Shown here: positions 1 to 12,519 of the stretch, piece by piece
Layout of the letters: every line of letters starts with the position of its first letter
Numbering within the stretch: position 1 is the first letter of the stretch
Position numbers and translations under genes: made by a program
The notes under the pieces: generated by a model
Told to the model about the DNA's origin: nothing
The model's database searches: none
The model's input: only the letters and a program-made list of their open reading frames with translations
NCBI GenBank assembly: GCA_021442155.1
Contig: CM038215.1
Location: forward strand, 9,138,976 to 9,202,975
Length of the DNA stretch: 64,000 bases
From: Cymbidium sinense
Taxonomy: Eukaryota; Streptophyta; Magnoliopsida; Asparagales; Orchidaceae
Direction of reading: 5' to 3'

Positions 1-1430
1 TCATACCTAAGAAAGATAACTCGGACTATTGGAGTGAGCATAGACCTATTAGTCTTTGCGCCTTCTTCAATAAGTTGATTTCCAAAATTCTTGCTTGCTT
101 AGTCCTTTACTTTATAAGATTATCTCTCAACCAAACTCATTTTGTTAGAGGTAGATCTATTTTTATAACATTTTACTTGCCAAGAATTAATTCATGATTT
201 AGATGCTAAGACTAGAGGTGGAAACATTCTTTTCAAATTAGATTTTACCAAAGCTTTTGATAATTTCTCTTGGGATTTCCTTTTCCATATTCTGAATTTT
301 TTTTTGGGTTTTTTTTCTAAATTTATTTTTTCTTATTAAAATTTGTATTAATAATGCCTAGTTCTCTATTTTCTTAATGTGGAAGCTTTAGGCTTCTTTC
401 CTTCTTCCCATGGCTTAAGATAAGGGGATCCTTTATCTCCTGATTTATTTGTTATTATTGTTTAGTAGTTATCTAGGAGCATCAATGAGTTATTCTTAAA
501 TAATCATAGTATGTACTACAAAACTTTTGGTGGTCTTCCTATTTCCCACTTAAGCTTTGCAGATGATTTTATTATTTTTTGCAATGCCTTTATTCATCAT
601 ATAAAGAACCTCAAGATTTTTTTTAAATAAATTTGGTAAAGAAACTGGTCTTTCTATCAATGATAACAAAAGCTATTTTATTACTTTTTCAATTATCTCA
701 ATAATAAAACCAAAAAAATCTTGCATATCACTAATTTTAAACATTAACACTTACATCTTAAGTACTTGGGTGCTCCTTTTTTTAAAGGTCCAAAATGATC
801 CCACCTTTTTGATCAGTTAATTCAACAAATTTTAAATAAAATTTATGTTTGGAATTCCATTTACTTTCCTTTGGTGGCTTACTATCTTAAAAGCACTCTC
901 AATTCAATGCCTCTTTATTTGATTCAAACTATTATTCCCACTAATTATACTCTTATCAGAATTGATCGCTTGCTTAATAAATTTCTTTGGTGGTCCAAAA
1001 ATTCTATTAAGAGAATGCTTTGGACTTCCTGGCATAAATGCTATAGTCCTTTGGGTGAAGGTGGTCTTTGTCACAAACCTATTCATGAAGCTATCACTGC
1101 CTTCTCTCATAAGCTCTGGTGGAATTTTAGAAAGAATGATAGCCATTGGGCTAATTTTATGATGGAAAAATATTGCCAAGGTAAACACCCTCTTACCTGT
1201 GCTTATAAAGTTGGTGACTCTTCGGTTTGGAAAAGGATTTGCTCCATTAAATGGGTTGTTGAATCCTTAATATCTTGGGGTATTCATTCGGGTTCTTCTT
1301 TCTTTTGGCAAGACAATTGGGTTGGCAATGGCTATATTGACTCCCTTTTATCTACACACTCTACTATCAAAGTTAACTATTTTTGGCTTAATAATAATTG
1401 GAATGAAAAAAAAAAAACTTGAGAATGACA
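1..1430 (+). pseudogene. LINE-A reverse transcriptase and post-RT region, broken
   Basis: The product of an intact copy would reverse-transcribe LINE RNA at the nicked target. The catalytic FADD box is still readable at 556-567 (Phe-Ala-Asp-Asp), preceded by remnants of the Gly-Leu-Arg-Gln-Gly region near 410-430. The only long open stretch, 871-1,422, encodes the conserved segment downstream of the RT: LNSMPLYLIQ, a Lys-Phe-Leu-Trp-Trp motif, LGEGGL, then KLWWNF, VWKR and a WGIHSG..FFWQDNW block. This order is typical of plant L1 ORF2 between the RT and the zf-RVT segment. Upstream, at least several frameshifts and stops break the frame. It is clearly a pseudogene. Confidence 0.9.
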
Positions 1431-1589
1431 TTCTATTTCTTTTTTGACAAGTTTTTACATCTATCTTTCTAATAAATGGATCAAATTCTTTTCAAGCTCT
1501 CTTACAATGGTGATTTCGTTCTTAAAGAGGTTTGGAATTTTATTACAACACCTCTAATGTTTTCATTAAACTTTGGAACAATATCATTC

Positions 1590-2389
1590 CATTTCTTATT
1601 CTATTTTAGCTTGGAGGATTTTGAATAACTTCATCCTATTGATTCCTTTCTAGCTTAAAGGGTTTTATTTACCTCTAAGTGCTATTATTGCTTTCATATT
1701 GAAAATGTTAATCATGTTTTTATTAATGGTGCTATTACTTCCAAACTTTGGATATGGTATGATAATTTATTTAACACTAACTATTTTAATAGCTCTCTTT
1801 CCTTATATCAACTTCTTGAAATTTGTTTCCATAAAACTGTGAAAGGTCATATGAAAGTTTTAATTGATATTACCCTTATTTGGTTCATTTGGATGGATAG
1901 AAATTATGCTAAGCATCGTGGTAACCCTATGAACCATAAAAGGTTCCTTGCTAGAACTAAATAAGAAATTCATGCTTTGTTTAATGTAAATTTAATTAGT
2001 AATCTTCACTTTAGAGGTTATAACTTTGTGGCTAAAAAATTGGGTATCACTTTGCATGATGATCCTTCCTACAAGAGTATTAGGATTATACATTGGATTA
2101 AGCCTAAAGAAAATTTTATTAATATCAATACTGATGGTTTTATTTCCCTAAACAAATATGGTTGTGGTGGAATTCTTAGAGATTATAAAGGTACTATCAT
2201 TTGTGCTTTTGCCTACCCCTCAAAGCTTGTTCTGTTATTTTTGCTGAGCTCATGGCTGTTAATAAACCTATTGATATTTATTTAAGCAAAGGCCTCTTTA
2301 ATATTTGGATTGAAGTTGATGCTCTTCTTTTACTTAATATTCTCAATAATAAAAAAATGGGAATTAAATGTGCTCACTTTGTTTGGTAA
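1590..2389 (+). pseudogene. LINE-A zf-RVT-like segment and RNase H domain, broken
   Basis: The stretch from about 2,090 encodes an RNase H domain of the kind found at the end of plant L1 ORF2. INTDG (catalytic Asp at 2,133-2,135), YGCGGILRD, an AELMA..KPI segment carrying the conserved Glu, and IEVDALLLL can all be read. The reading frame shifts near 2,220, so the two halves lie in different frames (1,977-2,285 and 2,201-2,389). Compared with the copy at 44,350-44,790, about 140 bases that encode the final HILHEGNACADFLA-type motif are missing, so the domain is C-terminally deleted. RNase H would remove the RNA strand during second-strand synthesis. Upstream, 1,590-1,830 matches the segment read as SYLVLAWRILNNF in the other copy. 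Confidence 0.85.
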
Positions 2390-2399
2390 CCATAGGTTA

Positions 2400-4780
2400 C
2401 CTAAGCATCTACGTGATCTGGTCAATCTAGATAACACTACCTTACCCGATTTTAACCTTCTCATATTTTGTTGATTTTGTTATTGTGGTTTTATTGACTA
2501 TTTTTTTTGGTTGTTTTATGCTTCCCTCACCAAGTCATTTTTTGAGTTTATTTCTATGTTTAAACCCCTTCCTCTTAACCCCATTCTACTTGATTGACTT
2601 TTTTTTGGGTCATAGTGCTTTTAATTAGTTTCCCAATCCTCTCAGACTGGTGGTTTTCTTTTTTGTGGCTCATGCTTTTCTTCTTTTGTCACACAGCTAG
2701 TGATATTTTGAGGTCTCTTGTTGGGTTGTATTTGTGGCCATTTTTGGCCTACCCTTTTATTAATGGATGTTGGGTTTGCCTCTAGTTTTAGTGGTATGGC
2801 CTTTTGAATTGGTTTTTTTGCTATGGTTGGCTACTTGTTCTATTTTCTTCTTCCATCACTGGTTATTTTGGGTGGTTATTTTTCATGCTTTGGCCACTTC
2901 TGCAGCTTGGTTTTGGGTTTTTTGGTGGTTGATGTTCTCCTTTCGGTTTGGCTTAGGGCTGGTTGGTTTTCCTTATGCCTTATGGATTAGAGGTAGCTGT
3001 TCTGTGGTTATTGTCTTCCTATTTTCTCCTTTGTGGTGAATGTCTGCTCTTTGGGATTTGGAAGGGGTTTTGTTTTCCTCTAGCCTTATTCCTTTCCTTA
3101 CAATTTTGTTGCTTGTGGTTGGGTGGTCCTCCTTGGCCATTGTCTGGCTGGGTGACTACCATTTTTGTTTCTTGGTTATTTTGGAGATCTCCAGGTGAGT
3201 TATGGCTTTGTATGCTTTTGTTCTTTCCCTTTTTTTTGGGCTCTATATTGGCTTTGTCTGTTGGTTGGTTTTGTTGGTTGACTGGGGTGGTTGGCTATTT
3301 TAGCTGGTTGGGTTGGTTGGCTAGGTGGATGTGTTGGCTATGTTTGATGGTTGGTTAAGGTGCTTTTGGTTGGGTTCTCAAGTTGGGTTTTTGGTCTAAT
3401 CTTGGGTTGGTTATCCTCTCTTGGTTTCAGATGCTTTTCCTTTGTTTTTGTTCTAGGTTAGGGTCTCAATTTTTTTGCTACTTTGATTTCTCTTGTTGCT
3501 CATCCTGTTGGCTGCTAGCCTGGGTGGTTTTATTGGTTGTTTTGTTGATGGAGGATATGAGCTCATGTGGTTTTTTTGGTCCTATTTTAGGACTTATTGT
3601 TCGGGGTTGGCTTGAGGGGTTTTTTGTGGCTACTATCTTACCTAGGATGCTTGTGTTGTGTCTTGGTGTTTTGGGATTTATGTTGGCTGTTGGTATTGAA
3701 TCCCTCTGGTTTATTTGGCTCTCCTTGTTTCTTGATAATTGCCTCTTGGTTGGTGGTGGTGGATTTGATGTTCTTTTGGCTGCCTTGGTGGTGGTTTTGA
3801 TGGTAATTTCTGGATGCCCTCTTGGCCTCTCTATGGTATGGCTTTCCTCTGTCTGGTGCTGCTTATCTTCTACTATTTTGCTTTTTGGGTGGAGGTTTTG
3901 CCTTTGGATTTGAGTTGCTAGTGCACTAGAGATAGTCATGGGTTGTCGTTTTTCCTTTGGGACAATTTTGCTTAATTATGTTGTACCCCTTATTTATGCT
4001 AACTACCCCTTTTTGTGTTTCTTTTCCTATTGGTGGTGGCTTCGGTGGAGTTACTGCTTGGTTAATTTTAGCTTGGCCATTGATCCTGGTGTAACTTCTA
4101 GGATGTTGGTTTTAAGTGATTGGTTTGTTCTGGGTTTTGGTTGGTGGGTTGAATGCTGGCTGGCTATTTTTCTCAGTTTGTTTGGTGCAGGAACTGGAAC
4201 ACTATGGACTATTTTGCCTTGGATGGTTGCTTATATCGGTATCTTTGGCTATCTTTGCCTTGATGTTTCCTCATATCCTCTCTGGTTGGTAACATGCATA
4301 TGATTGTAACCCTTCTCATGAAGTTTGGATGCTCATATGTATTGTTGCTTGAGATGATCTTAAGCGAGGAGCCTTCTCTTTCTCGGCTCTTTCTGTTTAC
4401 TTTATCTTTTCCCTTGAGCTATGACCATTGCCTTTATAGTGTTTTGATTTCTTTTGCAGGTTGGAACTTCATAGATGGAATGATCATTACTCAGTCAACC
4501 CAAGTACTATAAATGTGGATCTTGCTTATCTTGACTTCTCAAAGGGATCATGAGCTATTGTTGACTACTCTTTTTACTGCTTTCTTGAGTTATATTAGTC
4601 TTATTTTGGGTCTTTTATCATTTGCTTTTAAACTATTGTATTTGCTCTTTAATTTTTTTCCATTGTACTTAGATGGGGGTTTAGGTCTTTAGGTTTCTTG
4701 TAGCTCATGAGCAATAGAACTTTGAGCTTTACCCCTTTTAAGGATTGCATCCTTTATTTTTATGGTAATAAAATTCTAAC
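2400..4780 (+). other. T/G-rich LINE-A 3' UTR
   Basis: After the RNase H remnant there are about 2.4 kb in which the + strand is strongly T and G rich and poor in A and C. Runs of TTGG and GGTTGG are dense, for example around 3,260-3,360. Because TAA, TAG and TGA need A, long open frames appear by chance here, such as 3,383-3,913 and 3,938-4,303. Their products are very rich in Trp, Leu, Phe, Val and Cys and resemble no family I know. The same tract follows the RNase H domain of the second LINE (44,840 onwards), and its distal part recurs at 6,668, 10,535, 15,411 and 21,343. It is therefore LINE 3' UTR, not a host gene. Confidence 0.8.
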
Positions 4781-6667
4781 TTTCCCTAAAAGAAAAACCA
4801 CACTAAACACCCCAAAACCCTAAAAAGCTAAAACCTAAACCTAAACTAAATAAAACCTAAAAATAAAATAAATAAAATACCTAAACCAAAATAAAATAAA
4901 ATATTAACATAAACTAAACCTAAACTTAAACCTAAACCTAAAGAAAATAAAATAATAAAATAAAACTAAACTAAAATAAAAGAAATAAAACCTTGAAAAT
5001 AAAAACTAAACCTAAAATAAAATAAAATAAAACTAATATAAAATAAAATAAAAAACTAAATAAAACCTAAAAAAAATAAACCTAAAATAAATAAAATTAA
5101 AACATAAATCAAACAAAAAAAACTAAACTAAAATAAAAATAAAATAAACTAAAACCTAAATAAAGAAAATAAAATAAATACCTAAACTAAACTAAACCTA
5201 AACTAAATATAATAAAATAAACTAAAAAAAATAAAACTAAAAAATAAATCTTAAAATAAATCTAAAAACCTAAAAAAATATATTAAAACTTAAACCTAAT
5301 CCTAAAATAAAATAAAACCTAAACCTAAAATAAAATAAAAATAAAACTAAGAAAATAAACCTAAACTAAACCTAAACCTAAAAAAATATAAAATAAAACT
5401 AAACTAAAATAAATAAATCTAAATTAAATAAACTAAACTAAATAAAAAATAAAATAAACCTAAAAAATAAAATAAAGTAAACTAAATTAAATAAATAAAA
5501 TAAATAAAATAAAATGACTACATACTTAAACCTGGGTTTGCTTTTAAAACCCTAAACTCCCAATCACCCCACCTAAAACCTGAGCCCAGGCATTAAATGT
5601 AAACCCTAAACCCTAGGCCCTAAATCCTAAAACAGGCCTCAGAAACCTGAGCCCCTAGGCCCCTGAGCCCTGAGCCTGCACTGAGCCAAAAGATCCTACC
5701 ACAAAACCTAAAAAGACCTAAACTAAACTAAAATAAATATGTAAAACACATAAACCTAAAATATAAAATTAATAAAACCTAACTAAACCTAAATCTAAAC
5801 CTAAACCTAAACCTGGCATAAACCAAAAATATATAAAATAAAGATCTAAACAAAACTAAAACCTAAAATAAAATAAATAAATAAAAAAAATTCAAAATAA
5901 AAATAAAATAATAAAATAAAAATAAAATAATCCTAAACCTAAAATAATCCTAAAATAAATAAGTAAAACTTAAACACTAAACTAAAAAACTAAAATAAAT
6001 AAAATAAAATAAACTAAACTAAACTAAAATAAACTAAAATAAAGAAATAAACCTAAAGCTAAACCTAAAAGAAAACTAAACTAAACCCTAAACTAAATAA
6101 AATAAAATAAACTAAAAATAAACCTAAACTAAAATAAAACCTAAAATAAACTTAAAATAAAACATAAACCTAAACTAAGATAAAATAAAACCTAAACTAA
6201 AATAAAAATAAAACCTAAACAAAATAAAATAAAACTAAAACTAAACTAAAATAAACATAAACTAAACCTAAACCTAAATAAACTAAAAAATAAACTAAAA
6301 TAAATAAACCAAAAATGATAAACTAATAAATAAAATAAAAATAAACTAAAAATAAAAATAAACTAAAATAAATAAACTTACCTGCTTTTGCTTTTTTGAA
6401 AAACCCTAATAATAAACCCTAAACCCAAACTGACCAAGATCCTAAACCACTAACTAAAAACCCTAACCTGACCCTAAACCTACCATAAACCCTACTTGAG
6501 CCCTACCCTGACCCTAAACCCACTAAACCCCTCCCTGACTAAAACCCTAAACCCAAATCATAAACCTAAACCCTAAGCCCACAAGCCCCAAACCCACAAA
6601 CCCAACCCCCAAAACCTTAAACCCTAAGCAATCAAACCTAAACCAAACATATACCCTAAACCCCAAA
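4781..6667 (+). repeat. Degenerate telomere-like satellite (CCCTAAA strand)
   Basis: This tract is built of CCTAAA, ACTAAA and AATAAA units with almost no G on the + strand. Two more canonical and slightly GC-richer islands sit at about 5,520-5,710 and 6,395-6,667. The first island contains odd variants such as CCTGAGCC and CCTAGGCCC. Perfect CCCTAAA runs are very short, so this is an old interstitial array and not a chromosome end. No gene is visible. Confidence 0.9.
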
Positions 6668-7452
6668 CTTATTTTCACTTTTGGCTTGGTGGGTTTGTTT
6701 TGACCTCTAAAGTTGGCTGGGGGTTGCTACTGCAGTGGTTCCTCTTTTAAGCCAAGGTTAGCTTGGTTTTTTTTGGTGTTGTCTTCTCTACTTGTTACTC
6801 GGTTCTTTGGTGGATGAGATGATTTCTGCTCTAACTTTATTCTATTTTTTGCACTAGTTGGTTTGTTGCATCTCCTCTTGAACTCAAATTACTTTTTACT
6901 TATTTTTCATGGTTAAATGGGTGGCCTTCTTAGTGGGAACTGGTGTTAGTTGTTGCCTTTATGAACCATATTTTGGATGCTCATATGTATTGTTGCCCCT
7001 TGAGATGATCCTAAATGAGCTCGAGCCTTCTTTTTCTCAGCTCTCTCCTTTTCCTCTCTTTATCCTTATCATTTTTAGCTATGACTTTTAACTTTGTAAT
7101 GTGTTGTAGATTTCTTTTACATATTGGAACTTCAGAGAGGGAATTATCATTACTCAATCAACCCAAGTGCTATTGCTGTGGATCTTGCTTACCTTGCATT
7201 CTCAAAGAAATCATGAACTGTTGCTGACTCATTCTTTTACTATTTTTAGGATTTATTTTAGTCTTACTCTATGTCTTTTTGTCTTATGCTTTTAGCTATT
7301 GTATTTGCTCTTTTATTTTATTTTCTTTTATTAATGTACCTAGATGGGAGTTTAGCTCTTTAAGTTTCTTGTAGCTTTGAGAGCAGTTGAATTTTAGAGC
7401 TTTACACATTTTAAGGACATTGTATCTTTATCTTCTATGGTAATAAAATTCA
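6668..7452 (+). mobile_element. 5'-truncated LINE 3'-UTR segment, copy 1
   Basis: The segment starts at CTTATTTTCACTTTTGGC, which matches position 44,922 of the long LINE, and ends at TGGTAATAAAATTC, the LINE 3' end. It is shorter than its sister copies (about 0.8 kb against 1.2-1.9 kb) because of internal deletion. The small open frames here are composition artefacts. It is flanked by telomere-like repeats on both sides and followed by a GRP fragment. Confidence 0.82.
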
Positions 7453-7841
7453 AAATCCCTCCTCATCTCCCAAAAACACCCCTAAACTCTAAACCCTAAA
7501 CCCTAAACACAAAACCTTTAATCGTAATCCTTAAACCCTAAATCTGAAAACCCTAAACCCTAAAACCCAAAACACTAAACCATAAACCCTAAACCCTAAA
7601 AACCTTAAACCCTAAAACCTAAAAAATAAACCTTAAACCATAAACCCTAACTGTAAACCTTAAAACATAAAAGAATAAAAAACCTAAAACCCTAAACCCT
7701 AAACTCTAAACCCTAAATCCTAAACCTTGAACCCTAACCCTAAACACAAAACCCTAAACCTCAAACCCTAAACCTTAAGTAACTAAAATAATAAAAAAAT
7801 AAACCTAAAACCTAATAAACCTCAACTTGAACCTAAACCCT
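7453..7841 (+). repeat. Interstitial CCCTAAA tract between LINE segment and GRP fragment
   Basis: This is a short run of near-canonical CCCTAAA units with scattered substitutions and insertions. It links the LINE 3' end directly to the start of the first GRP fragment, as in the next two compound units. Confidence 0.9.
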
Positions 7842-8322
7842 AAGAATGGGCAAAACCTTGATGATAGGAACTTCACCATCAACCAGGCTTAGCCAAGGTC
7901 TGGTGGTGAAGGCTAAGGAAGATGCGGCTGTTATCACAATGGTGGTGGGGGATCTGGAGGTGCTAGTGGATATGGAGGTTGTGGTCAGTGTTGTGATGGT
8001 TATGGAGGTAAGAAGTGCGACGGAGGTTACAGCCGTGGTGGTGGTGGAGGGAGAGATAAGGGATATGATGGTGGATCTCGCTACTTGAGAGGGCAGGGGT
8101 TCTTATGGGAACCGAGAAATTGAAGAATCCAATCCGACCCGCTTATGGAACTGTGTCTTTAGTAGGGTTCTAGTTATTTAGGGTTTTGGATTTCCTCTAG
8201 CATGCTCAATTTTTATCTATGTTGTCTCTTGTGTCTTAGAAAAATTGGTGTGTTACCTTGTTGATGAAACCTAAAACAGGAAATGTTGAATCTGAATTTA
8301 TTATCTATTTTTTAAAAAAAAA
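7842..8322 (+). pseudogene. Glycine-rich RNA-binding protein (GRP7-type) C-terminal fragment, copy 1
   Basis: Read from 7,845, the frame gives NGQNLDDRNFTINQA, the end of an RRM in the plant GRP7/GRP8 family. A glycine-rich tail follows with YHNGGGGSGGASGYGG, GYSRGGGGGRDKGYDGGSRY and similar runs. Intact relatives are nuclear and cytoplasmic RNA-binding proteins with an N-terminal RRM of about 80 residues. Here nearly all of the RRM is absent, including the RNP motifs. Stops replace a Gln (TAG, in NQA*) and occur again a few codons later. The frame shifts near 8,100, before the expected SYGN-like end. About 200 bases of 3'-UTR-like sequence follow and end in a run of A at about 8,313-8,321. 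The first base follows an AG, so either an exon boundary or a 5'-truncated cDNA could explain the start. Confidence 0.85.
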
Positions 8323-10534
8323 CTGTAAACCCAAAACTAAAACTTGAACCCCTAAAACCTAAACCCTAAACCCTAAACCCTAAACCCTAAAACCTAAACC
8401 TTAAAAACTAAATCCTAAACCCTAAATCCTAAACCCCAAACACTAAACCCAAAACCCTAAACCCTAAAAAGCTAAAAACCTAAACCTAAACTAAATAAAA
8501 AATTAAAATAAATTAAATTAAAAAACTTAAACAAAAAAAAAACCTAAACTAAAACTTAAACCAAAACCAAAACATAAACCTAAATCGAAAAAGAACATAA
8601 AAACTAAACTAAAATAAAATAAATAAAATCCTAACTAAACTATTAAATTAAAGACCTAAATAAAATAAAAATAAAATAAAATAATAACTAAATAAAAACC
8701 TAATCCTAATAAATAAACCTAAAATAAAACCTAAAAATAAATAAAAATAAAACTTAAACCCTAAACAAAAAAACCTAAACCTAAAATAAAAATAAAATAA
8801 TCCTAAACCTAAAATAAAATAAGCTAAACCTAAACATAAACTAAATAATATAAACTAAACTAAAAAATAAAACTTTAAAATAAACCAAAAAAACCTAAAC
8901 CTAAACCTAAAAAAAATAAAAAACCTAAACCTAAACTAAAATAAAAAATAAACCTAAACTTAAAAAAAAATAAATAAAACTAAACTAAACCTAAACCTAA
9001 ACCTAAACTTAAAAAATAAACTAAAATAAAAAAATTGAACTAAAATAAATAAACCAAAAATAAATAAACTAAACTAATAAAAATAAAAATAAATCTAAAT
9101 AAAAATAAAAAATAAAAATAAGCTAAAAAAAAAAAAAAACTAAATAGAGTAAATAAACCTAAAGCTACGAGTTTACTTAATTTACAAAAATAAAGAAAAT
9201 TAAAAATATAAAAATGAAAATAATAAATACCCTAATCGAAAACCTGAAACCCTAAACTATAAAACCCTAAACCCTAAACTCTAAACCCCAAACCCTAAAC
9301 CCTAAACCCTAAACCCTAAAGCCTGAATACCAAAAGTTCTAAACCTAAACTAAATAAAACCTAAAAATAAAATAAATAAAAAACTGAAAAACAAATAAAA
9401 TAAAAAATAAAAAATAAAAAACCTAAACTAAAACCTAAACCTAAACCTAAACCTAAAAATAAAATTTAAAAATAAAAACATAAATAAAATAAAATATATA
9501 GAAACCTAAACTAAGCTAAAAATTGAAATTAACCAAATAATATAAAACTTAAATAAAATAAAAACAAAATGTAAAATAAAAATAAAAGAAAAGAAAATAA
9601 AAACTAAATAAAAACCTAAACCTAAAAAAATAAAGTTATAAAAAATAAAAAATAAAGCCTAAACCCTAAACTTAAAAAAACCTAAACTAAAAATAAAATA
9701 AATGTAAACTGAATCTAAAATAAACTGAAATAAAATAAATAAAACCTAAACCTAACCCTAAACTAAATAAAATAAAATAAACTAAAAATAAACCTAAACC
9801 TAAACTAAAAAATAAAACTTAAAAATTAACTTAAAATAAAAACCTAAACAAAAATAAAATAAAATAAAAACCTAAACCTAAACCTAAAAATAAACAATAA
9901 AACCTAAACCTAAAAAAATAAAATAAAAATAAAAATAAACTAAAAAATAAATAAAAACCTAAACCTAAACTTAAAATAAACTAAACTAGAACTAAACTAA
10001 AATATATAAACTAATTTAAATAAAATTAAAAATAAACCTATATAAAAAAAAAAATAAAATAAACTAAAATAAATAAATAAATAAACTAAATAAACTAAAT
10101 GAACCTAAACCTACCAAATTAATCTTAAAACCCTAAACCAAAAAATAACCAAATCTAAACCCTAAACCCTAAAAAACCCTAAACCCTAAACCCTAAAAAA
10201 CCATGAACTCCAAACCCTAAACCCTAAACTAACCCTAAACCCTAAAACCACCCTACAACCCTAAACCAAAAAAAACCTTAAACCCCAACCCTTAAACCCT
10301 AAACCCTAAACCCTAAAAAACCCTAAAACTTAAACCCTAAACCCTAAAAAACCATAAACCCTAAACTAACCCTAAACCCTAAAACCCTCGTACAACCCTA
10401 AACCCCTCTACAACCCTAAACCTTAAACCAAAAACCAAAAATCCTATAACTCTAAACCCAAAACCCTAAGCCCTAAACCCTAAACCCTCAAAACTATAAA
10501 CCCTAAAGCCTAAACATTAAACCCTAAACCCTAA
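8323..10534 (+). repeat. Telomere-like satellite with higher-order structure
   Basis: CCCTAAA-rich tracts (about 8,340-8,470, 9,230-9,335 and 10,130-10,534) alternate with longer A-rich tracts made of CCTAAA, ACTAAA and AATAAA. The switch back to CCCTAAA is marked by a non-telomeric anchor, CTACGAGTTTACTTAATT at about 9,166-9,183, and by a decayed version at about 10,102-10,130. No gene is visible. Confidence 0.88.
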
Positions 10535-11711
10535 ACTTATTTTCACTTTTTGGCCTCAGCTGGGTTATGTTTTTGACCTCTTGCTTTTGGTTATCCTGTT
10601 GGTTGCAACTTGGTGGTTCTTATTATTTTAGCCTAGGTTTGGTTTTCACCTTGTATGTGTCTTCTACCTTGTTACTCTAGTTGTTCGATGAGATGGTTTA
10701 TGCTCCTTTTATTCTATTATCTGCATTAGTTGGTTTGAATTACTTTTTGCTAGTTGATGGTTTCATTTTTATATTTTTAGCCATTTGTGGTTGCTCACCC
10801 TTGTTTGGCTTTGTGACTACTACTTATTAGACTTTGGCTTGAGGCTCCTATCTTGGTTTTGTTGGTTGTTTCTTCATTAATTGGCATTGGCCTAGTGCTT
10901 ACTGATGGTTGGTTCATGTTTTCCCTAGTTTGGATCTTGGATGGGTATTTAGATAATGGTTGTTGTTGGTGTTCTGACTTTGTTCTAGCCTTTCTATGGG
11001 TTATTGTGATTAGTCTCTTGTAGTTTTTGTTTGGTGGCTTGGCTGTTAGCTGGTTGCTTGATTACTCTTTGTTTAATTGTGCAAGATCTAAAACTCTATG
11101 AACTACTGACTTTCGATGTTTGCTTCTATCAGGTATGTTGGCTATGATGGTTTTGATGTTACTTATCTCTTCTCTCTTGTTGGTAGCATTACACATGATT
11201 GTAACCCTTCTTTATGAAGTTTGGATGCTCATATGTATTATTGCCCCTTGAGATGATCCTAACTGAGCCTGAGCATTCTCTTTCTCTGCTCTCTCCTTTT
11301 CCTCTGTTTATGCTTATCCTTTTTAGCTATGACTTTTGCCTTTGTAGTGTTTTGCAGATTTCTTTTAGAGGTTGGATCTTTTATAGAAGGAATGTTCATT
11401 ATTCAATCAACCCAAGTGTTGATATTATTGATCTTGCTTATCTTGCTTTCTCAAAGATATCATGAACTATCACTGACTTATCTTTTTACTATTTTCAAGA
11501 TTTGTTTTAGTCTTACTCTGTGTCTTTTTCTATTATGTTTTTTAGCTATTCTATTTTATCATTTGTTTTGTTTTCTTTTTCTAATGCACTTAGATGGGAG
11601 TTTAGCTCTTTAGTTTTCTTGTAGCTTAGAGAATAGTAGAATTTTAGAGCTTTACCCCTTTTAAGGACATTGTATCTTTTCCTTTTATGGTAATAAAATT
11701 CTAACTTTCCC
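10535..11711 (+). mobile_element. 5'-truncated LINE 3'-UTR segment, copy 2
   Basis: It begins at CTTATTTTCACTTTTTGGCC directly after CCCTAAA repeats and ends at TGGTAATAAAATTCTAAC followed by CCCTAAA. Start and end coincide with copies 1 and 3. It contains the conserved block around GGATGCTCATATGTATT (about 11,221-11,237) that is also seen at about 4,327, 6,974 and 16,814. It is T/G-rich and non-coding. Confidence 0.85.
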
Positions 11712-12094
11712 TAAAAAAACCCTAAATAACCCTAAACCTTGAAACCCTAAACCCTAAACCCTAAACCCTAAACTTTAAACCATAAACCTTAAACCCTAAA
11801 ATCCTAAACTCTAAACCCTAAACCCTAAACCCTAAACCTTAAACCAACCCTAAACCCTAAAAGCCCTAAACCCCAAAGCCTAAACACTAAACCCTAAACC
11901 CTAAACCCTAACCCTAAACCCTAAACCCTAACAGCATAAAACCTAAAACCTTAACCCTAAACACTAAACCCTAAGCCTTAAACCCTAACCTTAAGCCCTA
12001 AACCCTTAACTCCAAACCCTAAACCTAAACCTAAATTAACTAAATTAACTAAAAAATAAACTTAAAAACTAAAACCTAAAAATAAAACCAGCCT
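11712..12094 (+). repeat. Interstitial CCCTAAA tract
   Basis: Near-canonical telomere-type repeats connect the LINE 3' end to the second GRP fragment. The perfect runs are short and interrupted by point changes. Confidence 0.9.
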
Positions 12095-12519
12095 AAGAAT
12101 GGGTAGAATCTGATAGGAATATCACCATAAACAAGGCTCAGATCTGGAGGTAAATGAAGGCACTTATCACGGTGGGGGATCTCAAGTGTGCGGATATGGA
12201 GGTGGTGGTGAGTAGTGGTGGTTATGGAGGGGAGGAGCGAAGGTTACCATGGTTGCGTGGATGGAGAGATCGGGATATGATGGTGGATCCCACTACTCGA
12301 GAGGGGTGGTTCGATGGGAACTAGAAGTCAAGAACAGCCGACCCCGCTTATGGAACTGTGTCTTTACATTAGAGATGAGTTATAGGGTTTTGATTTTCTC
12401 ATGCTCACTTTTATCTATGTTATTGCTGGTGTCTTAGAAAACTTGGTGTGTTACTTGGTTGATGAAATCAAACAGAAGAAATGTTGAATCTCAATTTGTT
12501 CTCTGTTTAAAAAAAAAAC
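12095..12519 (+). pseudogene. GRP7-type C-terminal fragment, copy 2 (most decayed)
   Basis: The nucleotide sequence aligns from the same AAGAATGGG start as the other copies. It runs through the glycine-rich GGTGGTGG region and the TATGATGGTGGATCCCACTACTCGAGAGG end, then into the same 3' UTR (GGTGTGTTACTTGGTTGATG, then TTGAATCTCAATTTG) and a run of about 10 A at 12,509-12,518. Several small deletions shift the frame, so the glycine-rich peptide can be read only in pieces. It has no RRM and no coding potential. Identity rests on alignment to copies 1, 3 and 5. Confidence 0.8.

Larger units (their letters stand above)
1..4780 (+). mobile_element. Decayed plant L1-type LINE (LINE-A), 5' part outside the window
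   Basis: This is a non-LTR retrotransposon copy whose first base corresponds to about position 42,276 of the longer copy at 39,205, so it enters the window inside the reverse transcriptase. Domains in order are the rest of the RT (1 to about 830), the post-RT segment (about 840-1,430), a zf-RVT-like segment (about 1,590-1,830), an RNase H domain (about 2,090-2,389) and a long T/G-rich 3' UTR (about 2,400-4,780). The 3' end reads TGGTAATAAAATTCTAAC and runs straight into telomere-like CCCTAAA DNA. Frameshifts and stops interrupt every domain, so it cannot be autonomous. The plant-specific RNase H placement and the similarity to the second copy make the family assignment firm. The exact 3' terminus is inferred from the four other segments that end in the same sequence. 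Confidence 0.9.

Noticed and set aside
2594..4303. Chain of long open frames with hydrophobic, Trp-rich products that look like membrane proteins
   Set aside because: They lie in the T/G-rich LINE 3' UTR, where lack of A suppresses stop codons. There is no family motif, and the equivalent frames in the other LINE copies are not conserved.
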